A stretch of DNA of 64,000 bases from Delphinapterus leucas (lineage: Eukaryota; Chordata; Mammalia; Artiodactyla; Monodontidae). The stretch is from assembly GCF_002288925.2 (NCBI RefSeq), contig NW_022098057.1:63355641-63419640 (forward strand), in the 5' to 3' direction. The notes under the pieces are model-generated. The model saw only the letters and a program-made list of their open reading frames with translations, ran no database searches and was not told the DNA's origin. The position numbers were made by a program, and so were the translations under genes. Positions 46,769 through 58,157 of the stretch are shown here, piece by piece; within the stretch, counting starts at the first letter, position 1; each line of letters begins with the position of its first letter.

Positions 46769-47190
46769 GCAGCAGTTCTTAAGGTAGGGGTTCAGGGGAC
46801 CTCAGACTGGGACAGGAGATCCCATGAAACTAGCTTCATAATAAGAAGACATTATTTTTTTCACTTACACTCTCATAAATGTACAGTGGAGTTTTCCAAA
46901 GGCTACATGACATATCACACCAGTTATGAGAATCAACCTGTTTCCTATTAAGCCAGATATTAAAGATGTTTGCAAAAGTGTAAAATACTCCACTTCTTCT
47001 GGAAAATAAGTTTTTCATAAAATTGTTTAAATCCAATGGATTTGTCATTAACATAAATTGTTAAAATTTCCTTAAATCGAATTTCAAATAGGATAAACAT
47101 CGAGAGATATAACCTACATAAACAGAAGCTCTCTGGCATCCTCAATTTTAAGTGCAAAGGGGCCGTGCAACCAAAAAGTTTGAGAACTAC
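46769..47190 (+). mobile_element. hAT-like DNA transposon relic
   Basis: Inverted ends 'gcagttcttaaggtagggg' and 'aaaaagtttgagaactac'. The middle matches the relic at 23500-24060 ('gtacagtggagttttccaaa', 'agagatataacctacataaa'). Family name uncertain. Confidence 0.6.
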
Positions 47191-47985
47191 TAATCCAGAG
47201 AAGCAACGAAGTCTCGGAGGGCAGATGTCTCTAGGAAGCCGTGCTCAGGGAAAGCAGTTTGTGGAACAGGCTACATGAATATAGTGCCGGACGCAAAGCA
47301 GCCAGTGAGATTTTCTGCTGTTAACTAAAGACAATGTTTTAAAATATGAAAAGTCACTATAGACAGCAAATGACAAATAGCAAAGTATGTTGATGGTTAT
47401 TAGGATAAAGACTGGTTTTAAGACTAATGCCTGTTACACTTGAATTTTATCTCTTGAACTCAAGTTGAATAACACAGTTGGGAAGAGGAAAAGCTATCAG
47501 GATTTAAGAGGCTGTGCCTTATAGACCATATTCTAGAGCTTAGCACAGTGAGCAGCACAGAGAAAGATCAGTATTGGTTAAGCAAGCTAATGAGCGACTT
47601 TAAAATGAAGTTATGAGGTTGACTAAGGTTGAGAGCAAAATGGCTATATCAAGAAAGGCTCATAACAGGGGGACTTGTTCTAGAATCAGTTTTCAAGAGA
47701 GATGAAGAAATGCGAGTAGCTGAGATGCAGAGCCATCTCACTACCCCAAACCTCCCTCCCCTCTTTGCCTCTTGACCCTCTTCACTTTCCTTTTAAAGTT
47801 TGATTAAAGGGGGGTGTTAGGAATCATCCCATCTCAAGCATCTTAATATCCTAAACTCAGTATGACCTGAATAGAACTCTTAATTCTAACCCCACATCTC
47901 CCTCATAGAAATGTGCTTCACCTGCATACTTCAACTTAATATGCTTCTTGATTCTCCTTTCCCCTTCATGCCTTCCACGTAATCC
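47190..47985. other. Intergenic DNA, nothing recognised
   Basis: Unassigned sequence downstream of KIFBP, no exon. Confidence 0.4.
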
Positions 47986-48600
47986 TCTGGCATGTCCTGT
48001 GATTCTACTCCCAAAGCACATAATGAACTTATCCACTTCTCTCCATCCCTACTTGATGACCCTGGTCCAAACCATTCGGATTAATCCTAATAGAACTTGT
48101 CTCCATGCTTCCCCTTTGGTGCCTCTCCCTTCTCTCTACAATCTACAAAGCCCTCTCCATCTGGACTCCCTACTCCTGCCCCACCCCATTCTACTCCCAC
48201 CTCATCTGCTCCAGCCACACTGGCCTTTCCCATCTTCTAAAATGCAAAACTCCTTCCTAAGCTGGAGCCAGCCTGAGGGCCTAGCATTCTCTGGAGCACT
48301 CTACCTAAGAATCTTTACTTTGCTGCCCCTTTCTGGCCGTTTAGTTCTCGGCTCACTGTCACTTTCCACCTTTTCAGTGGCCTTTCAGATCACTGTCGCA
48401 CCACTTCCCATGAAACCTCAGATTCTGGTTCCTTTCTTAATAGCATTCATGACTTGAAATCCTCTTATCTATTTACCTGCTCCATGAGAACAGGATCTTG
48501 CTGATCTTGTTCATTATTGTATCCGCTAAGCCTAGAAAACCGAGAACAGTGCCCGATCCACAGGAGACATTTAATAAATATTAAATATTGAGTGAATTAC
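47985..48600 (+). repeat. L2 LINE 3' region relic
   Basis: 'ctgctccagccacactggcc', 'cctgctccatgagaacagga', 'tattgtatccgctaagccta', 'cagtgcccgatccacaggag' and 'acatttaataaatatt' are L2 3' text in order. The 169-codon open frame at 47948-48457 is this non-coding relic. Confidence 0.72.
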
Positions 48601-49074
48601 ACACTGCTGTTATACTCAAAGACCTTCTTTTCCTGGCAAACTGATCTCAAAGGAAAAGCAAGGTATTTACCACACATACATACATGTTACCGAATCTTAG
48701 ACTTGGCTTCAGAAGGCTTAGGACTAGGTCAACATACAGAGCTATTCTCTGTATCAAATTTTACAACTGATCTTGATTTTTGCACTGGATAGCGACTTCA
48801 TTTCAATTCTGCAACCACTTAAAATGACATATACTAACTGTTATTTGCATATCTTTTTTCAACAGTGCTTAAAGCTTAATAGATATACTAGGATCCTCTG
48901 AGAAACTGCAGTCAATAAAATTTTTCTGGAACATAGTAGTATTTCAAAAAGTGTATTCAATGAATGTTTTAATGTGTTCTCTCTATACAATGTTACCAAA
49001 GAAATATTCTTCTCTGGCTTCAAATAAGCTAATACCCTTTGAAGTATCAAAAATAAACCAACTCTTACAAGAAG

Positions 49075-49648
49075 ACAAAAGAATAAATGGAAGCTTTTAT
49101 TAGTGAAGCAAGTCAATTTATTATATTTCCAACATGGCCTTCTTCCTCTATAATGAAACAAACTACAATATTTTACAACATAACTTAGTTTTTTAATATT
49201 CCAGAAGGGAAAGATTTCTTTGGGAATTTAGGAAAGCAAATATTTTGGGAAGAATAACTACAAGAAGTGATTTTTTCAACTTTAATACAGTAACAGCTTG
49301 CCCACCAGGTATATTACCCAGCATTTTTCCTTTTAATGAATCCATCAAGTATTAGCCAACAAAGAACCTACTTTTAGAAAATGAGGCAGAAAAGGTTTAT
49401 ATTTAAATAGGAAACGAGCAATCTAAATACCAATCACATGTCACTTTGACAAGGCAATTTATTTACATAGTTAGGTATAAATTATTAATTGTTGATTAAG
49501 GTCCTAGCAAAAACTCAATTGGTCTATTTCAAGTTCAAACAGCACTCATCTGGCTATGAAGTTATACATCATAATGGAATTGGGCCTGTTTGAATAAGGG
49601 GAAAAAAATCCATTAGTGCACATTTTCTGTCATTAAAAACAAGGATTA
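49075..49648 (-). other. KIFBP: KIFBP 3' untranslated region (proposed)
   Basis: The non-repeat sequence directly after the KIFBP stop. Two AATAAA words on the minus strand (complement of 49117-49122 and 49096-49101) lie about 530-550 nt after the stop, giving a probable end near 49075-49085. A nearer AATAAA (complement of 49458-49463) could give a shorter form. Confidence 0.55.
49096..49122 (-). terminator. KIFBP: Tandem poly(A) signals of KIFBP (proposed)
   Basis: AATAAA occurs twice within 27 bases on the gene's strand. An earlier single AATAAA is at 49458-49463. Use of either is inferred, not shown. Confidence 0.5.
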
Positions 49649-50524
49649 TTAAGTCAGGGATATCTTGGTTCTGAACCTCTCCATTTTTGTTGGAAGAAGA
49701 CTGACCATCTCTTTGCTAAGTTCTAGTTCAACTTCTATTTCCTGGGCAGCTTCAGGGTGCTTCTCACAGTAATCAACAATAAATTTGTAATGTTCCAGTG
49801 ATGTTGCCAAATTTTCTAGCTCTTTCTTGGGATCTGCAGTGATGATTTTGCCATAGAGACGGGCAACTCGAAACTTAGCTAACATGGCAGGGCGAAGAAC
49901 ATCTTCCCCTATATGCTCAGGAAATACTTTATTTGGGTCTCTCAGGGAGTCTAAGAAGAGCTGGTAGTACTTCATTGCTGACTTATTAAGACTATTTATT
50001 TTTTTCACGATGTGTGAATCAGGATCCCTCAGCTTGTCAGCTATGGCAATCTTCAAATCCATCATATCATAATAAGCATGTGCAACTTCAAACTGAATCT
50101 GTCTGTTGACCAACAAATAATACTGTGGATTCAGGTCCACAATTAGGGGCTCTAGCATAGCTATTCTGCGTTTATGCATCTTGCACCTTCTCTCCATGTC
50201 AGTTTCAAAGAATGCAAGCACCTTAAACAGAGCACTGTGGTCCTGGACAACTTCAATATGGTCAGTGACATAACCATCAATCTGAAAGAACTCTTTTGCC
50301 TCAAAAACATAGTGCTGACCCATTAAGAAAAGCTCTCTGGCTTCTTCAAAATCTGAAGGTCTCACATAGCTCACTTTCTCTTCCACTGCAGAGATGGCAT
50401 CACACAGTTCGCCGGTTCCAAACTGCACAGCTTTTTTCCTAACACTTTCTTCCTCATCTAGTTCTTTCTTCCTTAAAGCTCTAAGTTCAGATTGTTTATC
50501 AAGATCAAGCTCCCCTATGTTGTC
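49649..50524 (-). CDS. KIFBP: KIFBP last coding exon (exon 7 by the human gene)
   Basis: KIFBP (KIF1-binding protein, KIAA1279) is a TPR-rich cytoplasmic protein that binds motor domains of certain kinesins, such as KIF1B, KIF15 and KIF18A, and blocks their binding to microtubules. Loss causes Goldberg-Shprintzen syndrome in people. This exon gives 291 C-terminal residues, from DNIGELDLDKQ to KISLT and a TAA at 49649-49651. The frame is uninterrupted, and the text, including FEAKEFFQIDGYVTDHIEVV and IVDYCEKHPEAAQEIEVELE, agrees with the remembered human protein at nearly every position. The acceptor TTTCTTTCAG precedes 50524, and the exon starts in phase 0. The open frame beginning at 50428 is not a start: GTG there encodes an internal Val. 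Confidence 0.97.
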   Translation of the reverse strand, partial: DNIGELDLDKQSELRALRKKELDEEESVRKKAVQFGTGELCDAISAVEEKVSYVRPSDFEEARELFLMGQHYVFEAKEFFQIDGYVTDHIEVVQDHSALFKVLAFFETDMERRCKMHKRRIAMLEPLIVDLNPQYYLLVNRQIQFEVAHAYYDMMDLKIAIADKLRDPDSHIVKKINSLNKSAMKYYQLFLDSLRDPNKVFPEHIGEDVLRPAMLAKFRVARLYGKIITADPKKELENLATSLEHYKFIVDYCEKHPEAAQEIEVELELSKEMVSLLPTKMERFRTKISLT

Positions 50525-51179
50525 CTGAAAGAAAAAAATAAATTATGGTTGAGGACAGACACTGGTCTCCTGCTGTCAATACTACAGCAAACTTAAGAGT
50601 AAAGATAAGAAAACCCTCTTCCCAGCCTGGTTTAGGGAGGTGATATAATCACATGTTCTTAAACTTCTTTCTAATTATATTCCACTTATATTAAAAATGA
50701 AAGAAACTAGGAAAAAGTAAAACTGCTTATTTCCTCTTTGGGGCACTAACTCATTTATAGTTACTCTTTTTAAGGTAAGATAAATGCATATGAAAACTGT
50801 AAGAGCTGTGAAACATTATATACATCTAATACATTATTAGTAGTATTTTAACATTAGAGTAAGATTGAAATCTACATCCTAAAAATATTGTATAGCAATG
50901 CAATTAAAATTAACAACATGATGTTTATGCTAAGTTATTTACTGAAATATATTACAGAGAAATGCTCTAAGTCTCAAAGATACTAAAATAAAGAGAGAGT
51001 TAAATCTACTCATAGTTAAAGTTATCTCCCCCACCTCCTGGGGCCAAAAAAAAAAAAAAAACTAAGACGGTTTAAAAAAAAAAAAAAAAGGCTAAGCTCA
51101 TTCTCTTCTCCCTAGACAAGAAAATTAAACATCAGACCCCTCAGTGGACAGCCCCAAGGCCTTCTCTTCTTTTCATTTG

Positions 51180-51500
51180 AAGTTGTCTCTCTAGATCTGC
51201 ATTGTTCAAAACAGTAACCATTTGCTGCGTGTGGATGGCTATTGAGCATCTGAAATGTCCAAACTGAGATGTGATCGGTGTAAAATGATACATACCCAAT
51301 TTCCAAGACTTAGTACAAAATTTAAAATAGCTCAACTCTTTAGTATTGATGACAAATAGAAATGATTATTTCTTTTTATATTCTAGGCTAAGAAATATAA
51401 ATTTCACCTGCTTTTTTCCTTTTCTAATGTAACCACTAGAAAACGTAGAATACCAGCCACATATGTAATTTTATTTCTATTGGACAGCACTGCTCTACAC
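51180..51500 (+). mobile_element. Non-autonomous DNA transposon relic (hAT-type)
   Basis: 'gatctgcattgttcaaaaca', 'tggctattgagcatctgaaa' and 'tttctattggacagcactgc' belong to the same family as 10353-10662. Family name uncertain. Confidence 0.6.
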
Positions 51501-52051
51501 AGGTGACTCCATCCATACCCACGGTTGCAACTGCCATCCATGGGAGGAGGACTCACAAATCTACAGGTATGACCTGGACCTCTTCTCAAGCTCCAGACCC
51601 ATAACTACAGCTCCCCACACAACATCTTCTCTCAGAAGACTCAGACACCTGATCCTCAACATGTCCACAGTGGAACTCTTACTCTTCAGCAAACACGTTC
51701 CTATTCTAGTAGTAGTTTAGTGAAGGACACTCCATCGATCTGGACAGCCAGCAGTCGAGGAATCACCCTTGAGATGTTCCTCTCCTCTCCCCTTTACCCC
51801 ACACTTCCAATCCATCACCAAGTCCTTTACATTTTGCCCCCTAAATACCTCCTGAATGCATTCTTTTCCACCATCTTTTGCCACCACCCTAGACCAAGCT
51901 CCCTTCAGGTCTCACCTCCACTGTTCCAATGGTCTTCTAATTTCCCCCATCCACTCTTGCTTTCCCTCAATTCATTCTCCATTCTGCTACATAAGTGATG
52001 AGTCCAAAAACTCTCCAAGGCTTCCATTCATTGAAGGCCCTGCTTGTTCTA

Positions 52052-52275
52052 TCCCATCCTTTTTTTTAAATTATTTTTGGCTGCGTTGGGTCTTCGTTGC
52101 GGTGACTTCTCTTGTTGCCGAGCACAGGCTCTAAAGCGCAGGCTCAGTTCTTGTGGCGCACAGGATTAGTTGCTCCGCGGCATGTGGGGTCTTCCCGGAC
52201 CAGGGCTCGCACCCGTGTTCCCTGCATTGGCAGGCGGATTCTTAACCACTGTGCCAGCAGGGAGGTCCCTGGTTC
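52052..52275 (-). mobile_element. CHR-1: CHR-1-type SINE, internally deleted
   Basis: 'ggctgcgttgggtcttcgtt' to 'gtgccagcagggaggtccct', on the minus strand. The block between 'cgttgcggtg' and 'acttctcttgttgcc' is shortened. The duplication gttctatccc flanks it. Confidence 0.85.
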
Positions 52276-52369
52276 TATCCCTTTCTAACTCTACCGTTTA
52301 TCACATGTGCTCTCACTCTGCTCTAGCCTCACAGGCCTTTGTTCCATCCCTTCTAACACCACGCTCCCT

Positions 52370-52714
52370 ATGCCATAGAATTATTTTTTTTTTGATGGTG
52401 GGGGTAGGAGTTTATTTTATTAATTAATTTATTTTTGCTGTGTTGCATCTTCGTTTCTGTGCGAGGGCTTTCTCTAGTTGTGGCAAGCAGGGGCCACTCT
52501 TCATCGCGGTGCGTGGGCCTCTCACTATCGCGACCTCTCTTGTTGCGGAGCACAGGCTCCAGACGCGCAGGCTCAGTAGTTGTGGCTCACGGGCCTAGTT
52601 GCTCCGCGGCATGTGGGATCCTCCCAGACCAGGGCTCGAACCCGTGTCCCCCTGCATTAGCAGGCAGATTCTCAACCACTGCGCCACCAGGGAAGCCCCT
52701 GCCATAGAATTTTA
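52370..52714 (-). mobile_element. CHR-1: CHR-1-type SINE
   Basis: Long unit ('gctgtgttgcatcttcgttt' to 'gcgccaccagggaagccc') with an unusual tail ('gatggtgggggtaggagttt'). The duplication tgccatagaatt occurs at about 52370 and 52700. Confidence 0.88.
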
Positions 52715-53609
52715 AAACGTGCAGCTTCAGCTCCTTGGAATGCTATGCCTTCTCATTCCCAGAGCTTCGTTCAGATGTTACTTCCTGCTACTGTGACTTC
52801 TCTTATCATGTGTCTCTCCTTTGTGGAATTTACTAAAATTGCACTTTCATACAAAGTAAAAAAAAACACCGTCTATTTTTGTTCATCATAGTACAATGAC
52901 TACCGTAGAGCTGGCAGAAATACTTAAATTTGTACGTTATTAAACTTGAATTAAAGAAGGCTTTTCAGGTAAACAGATCATCAAAGGATAAAGTTAAAGT
53001 AACAAAGCCAGATTAAGAAAATCTGAGTAATTCAGTAGCATGGCAACTATTTGAGTTTAAAGTAACCAGGTGATAAACTCTAGTGCCCAGTCTGGAAAAC
53101 ATCAACTAAAGGAAGGGTAAGGGTTAAATGACACAGGGTGTTTTGCTTGACATAATTACTTCAAATGCCGGCCGTAAGTCTCTAAATGTTGTTTACTTAA
53201 TGTGCTTCCTGGCTGCTTGTTTGTTTACATGCTTTTTAGGCTGCTTTCTGAGAAGAAAGCTGACAGATTTTCCCGGCAACTTCTCTAGACATAAAGCTCC
53301 CTAGTTTTACTCCCCACTTCCTTTCTTTTCCAAACATGCCTCATCTTTACCCTCTACCTCTGAAGTGCTCTCATCTTTGAAAGACCCATGCTTCCAGGAG
53401 TTTGTGGCTTGTTTGGTTTTATTGTTTAGTAGTTTCACAAGGTTCTATATTGACTAAAACTGATTATACTTTAATGCATGTAAATAGAAAAGCAGCATAA
53501 CTCCTTCAGGAAAGTCTCCAATGTATCTACACTTAGTATGGTGCATCCAAATGATTTATTTTCCTCTGTAGTGGTTAGGAACTAGAATCCATTAGGTATG
53601 GATCAGTAA

Positions 53610-53810
53610 TAACAATACCAATGATGATAGTTAACTTATTGAGGACTTGGTTATGTCTCAGGCACTTTTCTGAGCCCTTTATATATATTTAACTCTCACA
53701 GCAACACTATTAAGTACTATTATTACCCCCATCTTACTTGTGAGGAAATTGAGGCAAAGGGAAGTTAACTGCCATGAATACACAGCTACAAACTAGCAGG
53801 GCTGTTTGCA
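53610..53810 (-). repeat. MIR SINE relic
   Basis: 'atgtctcaggcacttttctg', 'ctctcacagcaacactatta' and 'acttgtgaggaaattgaggc' are reverse-orientation MIR. Confidence 0.8.
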
Positions 53811-54047
53811 GATACGTTTATACTTATATTTTTATCAAATATATATTTACTCTATAAAGTATGTAAAGATTAGTAAGACTCTTCCTGCCATCAAGTTGCT
53901 TATAGTCTAAAAAGAGGTAAAGGAATAAGATAAGAATATGAATAGGGATAACAGGGATAATACAAAGTCAAGTGACTTAGGTAGGGTTCTATGGAATTTA
54001 AAGGAGGGAGAAGATATCTGTAGGGGATGAAGAATTATACATTCAGT

Positions 54048-54385
54048 AATTTTTGAGAGGGGCTTCCCTGGTGGTGCAGTGGTTAAGAATCCACCTGCCA
54101 ACGCAGGGGACACGGGTTTGATCCCTGGTCCGGGAAGATCCCACATGCCGCGGAGCAACTAAGCCCGTGCGCCACAACTACTGAGCCTGTGCTCTAGAGC
54201 CCATGAGCCACAACTACTGAAGCCCGCGTGCCACAACTACTGAAGCCCGCACACCTAGAGCCCGTGCTCCACAACAAGAGAAGCCACAGCAATGAGAAGC
54301 CCGCACTCCCCACAACTAGAGAAAGCCCTTGTGCAGCAACAAAGACAACGCAGCCAAAAATAAATTTAAAGAAATAATTTTTGAG
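54048..54385 (+). mobile_element. CHR-1: CHR-1-type SINE, complete
   Basis: 'gggcttccctggtggtgcag' through several 'ccacaactactgaagcccg' blocks to 'cgcagccaaaaataaattta'. The duplication taatttttgaga lies on both sides. It is about 300 bp from KIFBP exon 6, in opposite orientation to the gene. Confidence 0.92.
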
Positions 54386-54684
54386 AACCTGTTGTGTCTG
54401 GAGATTAGTATATGATACAAATATGATGAAGACTCCCTCTCATGGAGCTTATGCTCTATCCAAAGGGAAGTCTTGAAGGAAGAGGTGTTATGTGAGATGG
54501 CCTCGATTGATGAGTAAGATTTGAAAAGGTTGAGATGGGGAGAACAAGAAACAAATATATATGAGCATTCTGCATGCCTTGAATAATACACATGCAGTGA
54601 GCCCAATGAGCATACTCCCCATTTTAAGCTTTTACTTAACATCCTGCTATTTAAGAAAGAAAAGACCACTTTTGACTGTATTAC

Positions 54685-54800
54685 CTGCATGGAAAGTTGG
54701 GCATTCTGCATGAGAGTCAAACAGTATTTGATCCAGCATCTTGCTATTTCCCCTTTTCTTTGGTGATAAAGCTCTGGCACATCTCCTTCAGCTTCAGCAG
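54685..54800 (-). CDS. KIFBP: KIFBP internal exon (exon 6 by the human gene)
   Basis: This 116-bp exon follows acceptor CATTTTAG and ends ATGCAG before donor GTAATACAG. Its first two bases complete a Thr codon begun in the previous exon. The next 38 codons read AEAEGDVPELYHQRKGEIAR then CWIKYCLTLMQNAQLSMQ, matching the human KIFBP region from memory except Ala at the first full codon. It ends in phase 0, joining DNIGELD in the last exon. The 182-codon open frame at 54316-54864 is this exon read into both introns and is not real. Confidence 0.96.
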
Positions 54801-55047
54801 CTAAAATGATACATGATTTGTGTAAATTAAGGGTCACAATTGGAATTTTCATTGTGTACTGCATTCTTTTTTGTATTACTTACCCCCCCCATTATAAAAG
54901 TAACAAGTCCTCACTGAAGCAGTGGGGAAAAAAAAATTCCTACCACGCAGAGGTACTCACTATTATTTGCATATTTCTTTCTAGTTTTTTCTTATGTATT
55001 ACCTATAGGTAAAAACTAAGGTCACCATGTATATTAAATTTTGAATA

Positions 55048-57130
55048 CAGGCATACCTCAGAGATATTGCAGGACTGATTCCAGACCACTGTGATAAAGT
55101 GAGTCACACGAATTTTCTGTTTTCCATAGCATATAAAAGTTATGTTTGCACTATACTGTAGTCTATTAAGTGTGCAATAGCATCATGTCTTAAAAATGTA
55201 CACATCTTAATTAAAAAATACTTTATTGCTAAAAAATGCTAACCATCATCTGAGGCTTCAGAGAGTCATAATCTTTTGCTGGTGGACAGTCCCACCTCAG
55301 TGCTGGTGGCTGCTGACCCATCAGGGTGGTGGTTGCTGAAGGGTGGGGGGGCCATGGCAATCTCTTAAAACAAGACAGCAGTGACGTGTGCTGTGCTGAT
55401 GGACTCCTCCTTTCATGAACAATTTCTCTAGTGTGCAATGCTGTTTGACAGCATTTCACCCAACGCAGAACTTCTTTCAAAATTGGAGTCCATCCTCTCA
55501 AACCCTGCCACTATTTCATCAAGTAAGTTTATGTACTATTCTAACTCCTTTGTTGTCATTTCAAGAATCTTCACAGCATCTTCACCAGGAGTAGATTCCA
55601 TCTCAAAAAACCATTCTCTTCGCTCATCCATAAGAAGCAACTCCTCATCTGTCAAAATTTTATGAGATTGCAGCATTTCAGTCACATCTTCAGGCTCGAC
55701 TTTTAGTTCTCACACTATTTCTAGCACATCTGCAGTTACTTCCTCCACTGAAGTCTTAAACCCCTCAAAACCATCCCTGAGGGCTGGAGTCAGCTTCTTC
55801 CAAACTCCTGTTAACGTTGATATTTTGACCTCTTCCCATGAATCATGAATGTTCTTAATGGCATCTAGAATAGTGAATCCTTTCCAGAAGATTTTCAATT
55901 TACTTTGCCCAGATCCATCAAAGGAATCACATCTATGGCAGTGATAGCCTTATGATTTTTTTCTTCAAACAGTAAGACTTAAAAGTCGAAATTACTCCTT
56001 GATCCATGGGCTGCAGAATGGATGTTGTATTAGCAAACATGAAAACAACATTAATTGCATTGTATATCTCAGAGCTCTTGGATGACCCAGGTACATTGTC
56101 AATGAGCAGTAATCTTTTGAAAGGAATTTTTTTTTTTTTGAACAGTAGGTCTTAACAGTGGGCTTAAAATATTCAGTAAACCATGTTGTAAACAGATGTG
56201 TTGTCATCCAGGTTTTGTTTTTCCATTTACAAAGCACAGGTAGCATAACTAGCATAAAGCATAATTAGCACAATTCTTTCGGGCCCTAGGATTTTCAGAG
56301 TAGTAAATGAGCATTAGCTTCAAGTTAAAAGTCACCAGCTGCACTAGCCCCTAACAAAAGTGTCAGCCTGTCCTTTGAAGCTTTGAAGCCAGGCACTGAC
56401 TTCTCTCTAGCTATGAAAGTCCTAGATGGCATCTCCTTCCAGTAGAAGGCTGTTTCATCCACACTGAAAATCAGTTTAGTGTAGCCACCTTCGTTAATGA
56501 TCCTAGCTAGATCTTCTGGATGATTTGCTGCTTCACCTTGCACTTTTACGTTATGGAGACAGCTTCTTTCCTTAAATCTCATGAACCTCTGCTAGCTTCA
56601 AACTTCTCTTCTGCAGCTTTCTCGCCTCTCTCAGCCTCCACAGAAATGAAGAAAGGTAGGGCCTTTCTCTGGATTAGGTTTTGGTTTAAGGGAATGTTGT
56701 GACTTGTTTAATCTTCTATCCAGACCACTAAAACTTTCTCCATATCAGCAATAAGGCTGTTTTGCTTTCTTATCATCATGTGTTGACTGGAGTAGCACTT
56801 TCAATTTCCTTCAAGAACTTTTCCTTTGCATTCATAACTTGGCTAACCTGCGCAAGAGGGAGTATCTTTTGGCCTATTTTGACAGGCCTTCTTCACTAAG
56901 CTTAATCGTTCCTAGCTTTTGATTTAAAGTGAGATTTGCAACTCTTCCTTTCACTTAGAGATCACTGTAGGGTTTTTCAATAGTGTTGTGTTCTCAGGAA
57001 ACAGGGAGGCCAGAGGAGAGGGATGAAGACATGGGGGAACAGCCAGTCAGTGGAGTAGTCAGAACACACATTTACCAATTAAGTTCACCATCTTATATGG
57101 ACACAGTTAGTGGCACCCCAAAACAATTTC
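55048..57130 (-). mobile_element. Tigger1: Tigger1 DNA transposon, nearly full length, 5' end missing
   Basis: The right terminal repeat begins 'caggcatacctcagagatat' at 55048, preceded by the TA target dinucleotide. Non-coding Tigger1 text follows ('gcaatagcatcatgtcttaa'), then transposase sequence on the minus strand. Similarity fades at about 57130 ('agtggcaccccaaaacaat'), so the last 250-300 bp and the other terminal repeat are absent. The full element is about 2.4 kb in other mammals. Confidence 0.93.
55229..56950 (-). pseudogene. Tigger1 transposase pseudogene (pogo/Tc1-mariner type)
   Basis: Minus-strand pieces at 56325-56582 ([20 protein letters not shown]), 55992-56255 and 55710-55898 are the DDE domain and C-terminal part of Tigger1 transposase. 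The [11 protein letters not shown] stretch holds the first catalytic Asp. Multiple stops and frameshifts lie between the pieces, including a T expansion at 56130-56140. Decayed N-terminal DNA-binding text extends to about 56950. Confidence 0.85.
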
Positions 57131-57261
57131 TTAGACCTTAGAACAGGTACATGTGGGTGATTAGTACCATTATTAATCGAATTAGATTAATAAAAGGATT
57201 GCTCATACAGGTTTTTAGAATACTTTAGGATAAGAATTCCATAATTCATGTCTACTTGGAT

Positions 57262-57430
57262 TCTTTTTTTTCTTTTCCATCATGGTTTATTACAGGATGT
57301 TGAATAGTTACAATAGGACCCTGCTGTTTATCCATTCTATATATAATAGATTGCATCCGCTAGTCCCAAACTCCCAATCCAACCCTCCCCAACACCATCC
57401 CCCCGGCAACCCCAAATCTATACATGGGTT
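57262..57430 (-). mobile_element. L1 3'-UTR fragment
   Basis: 'cttttccatcatggtttatt', 'gtttatccattctatatata' and 'ctagtcccaaactcccaatc' are L1 text on the minus strand. The fragment is truncated on both sides. Confidence 0.75.
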
Positions 57431-58157
57431 CTTAAGAGGTAGGTTGTTGAAAGCAGTTTCCTCTAATGTTTAAGCATTTGCTTTTACCACCTCGCCTATG
57501 CTATGGTCTCTGTAAATGAAGAAATAGTGTTGAACAAGGTGAAGGTTAGCATAGCTCCTAATTAATCTGTCAAATTCCAATTTAGTAGAATCCAAATTGA
57601 AATGGATTTTTCATAAATTAAAAGCAGTCCTGAGTGGAAAGCATCCCCCAAAACAATGTTTGGAATGATGGGGGTGATTTAATGAAGGGTCAAATATTTC
57701 ATTTTGTAATGAGTCCCACATCCAGTTTTACCAAAATACTGTTAAATCTGTGGAAGGAATTTATTTTTGCAAAGAACAATTTAATTTTTCATGGTTTAAA
57801 TTATTTTGGTTTTCACTAGTATTTAAAAATCCTCTGTAACATGAAGTAACATTTTCAGTCGTCATGTTAGATTTAATGCAGTATTGCCATTAATCTGTGT
57901 ACTTTGCCTTTATAATCTTCCTTTTTCCCTCAACATGGGTGTGACACAAATGCCAAGTACAGCAGGCGGCACCGCCCTGCTCTACAGGGAAAGAATCAAG
58001 TCGCTCACCTCCCAAGCAACATGGAAGCACAACACTGATGTAAGTCACCAGTCAGTTGGATTGTCTCCTTCAGGTGAACATTCAGTTCCATAGAAAAAGT
58101 GGTTTTTAATCCCAACAGTAAAACTTCGTACCTGGATTCTCTTATAAGGAAACAATG

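Larger units (their letters stand above)
51570..52870 (+). repeat. Long L2 LINE 3' relic carrying two CHR-1 SINEs
   Basis: L2 3' text is in order: 'caacatgtccacagtggaac', 'cccttgagatgttcctctcc', 'cagtcctttaca'-like, 'acctccactgttccaatggt', then after the SINEs 'ctctgctctagcctcacagg' and 'tccttggaatgctatgcctt'. The 92-codon open frames at 51720-52134 are this relic. Confidence 0.75.
50525..54684 (-). other. KIFBP: KIFBP intron 6
   Basis: 4.16-kb intron with GT at 54684-54683 and AG at 50526-50525 on the gene strand. It carries two A runs (51047-51089), a hAT-type relic, a large L2 relic with two CHR-1 SINEs, a MIR and a full CHR-1 SINE on the opposite strand. The sequence at 52880-53600 is unassigned. 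Confidence 0.9.

Noticed and set aside
47948..48457. 169-codon open frame on the plus strand
   Set aside because: It is the 3' part of an L2 relic. The composition and order of words match L2 non-coding text.
1..49000. Exons of the neighbouring gene SRGN
   Set aside because: I looked for the Ser-Gly repeat and signal peptide typical of serglycin and found neither. In human the gap to SRGN is larger than this flank.
54316..54864. 182-codon minus-strand frame
   Set aside because: Only residues from 54685-54800 are coding (a KIFBP exon). The remainder is intron read-through.
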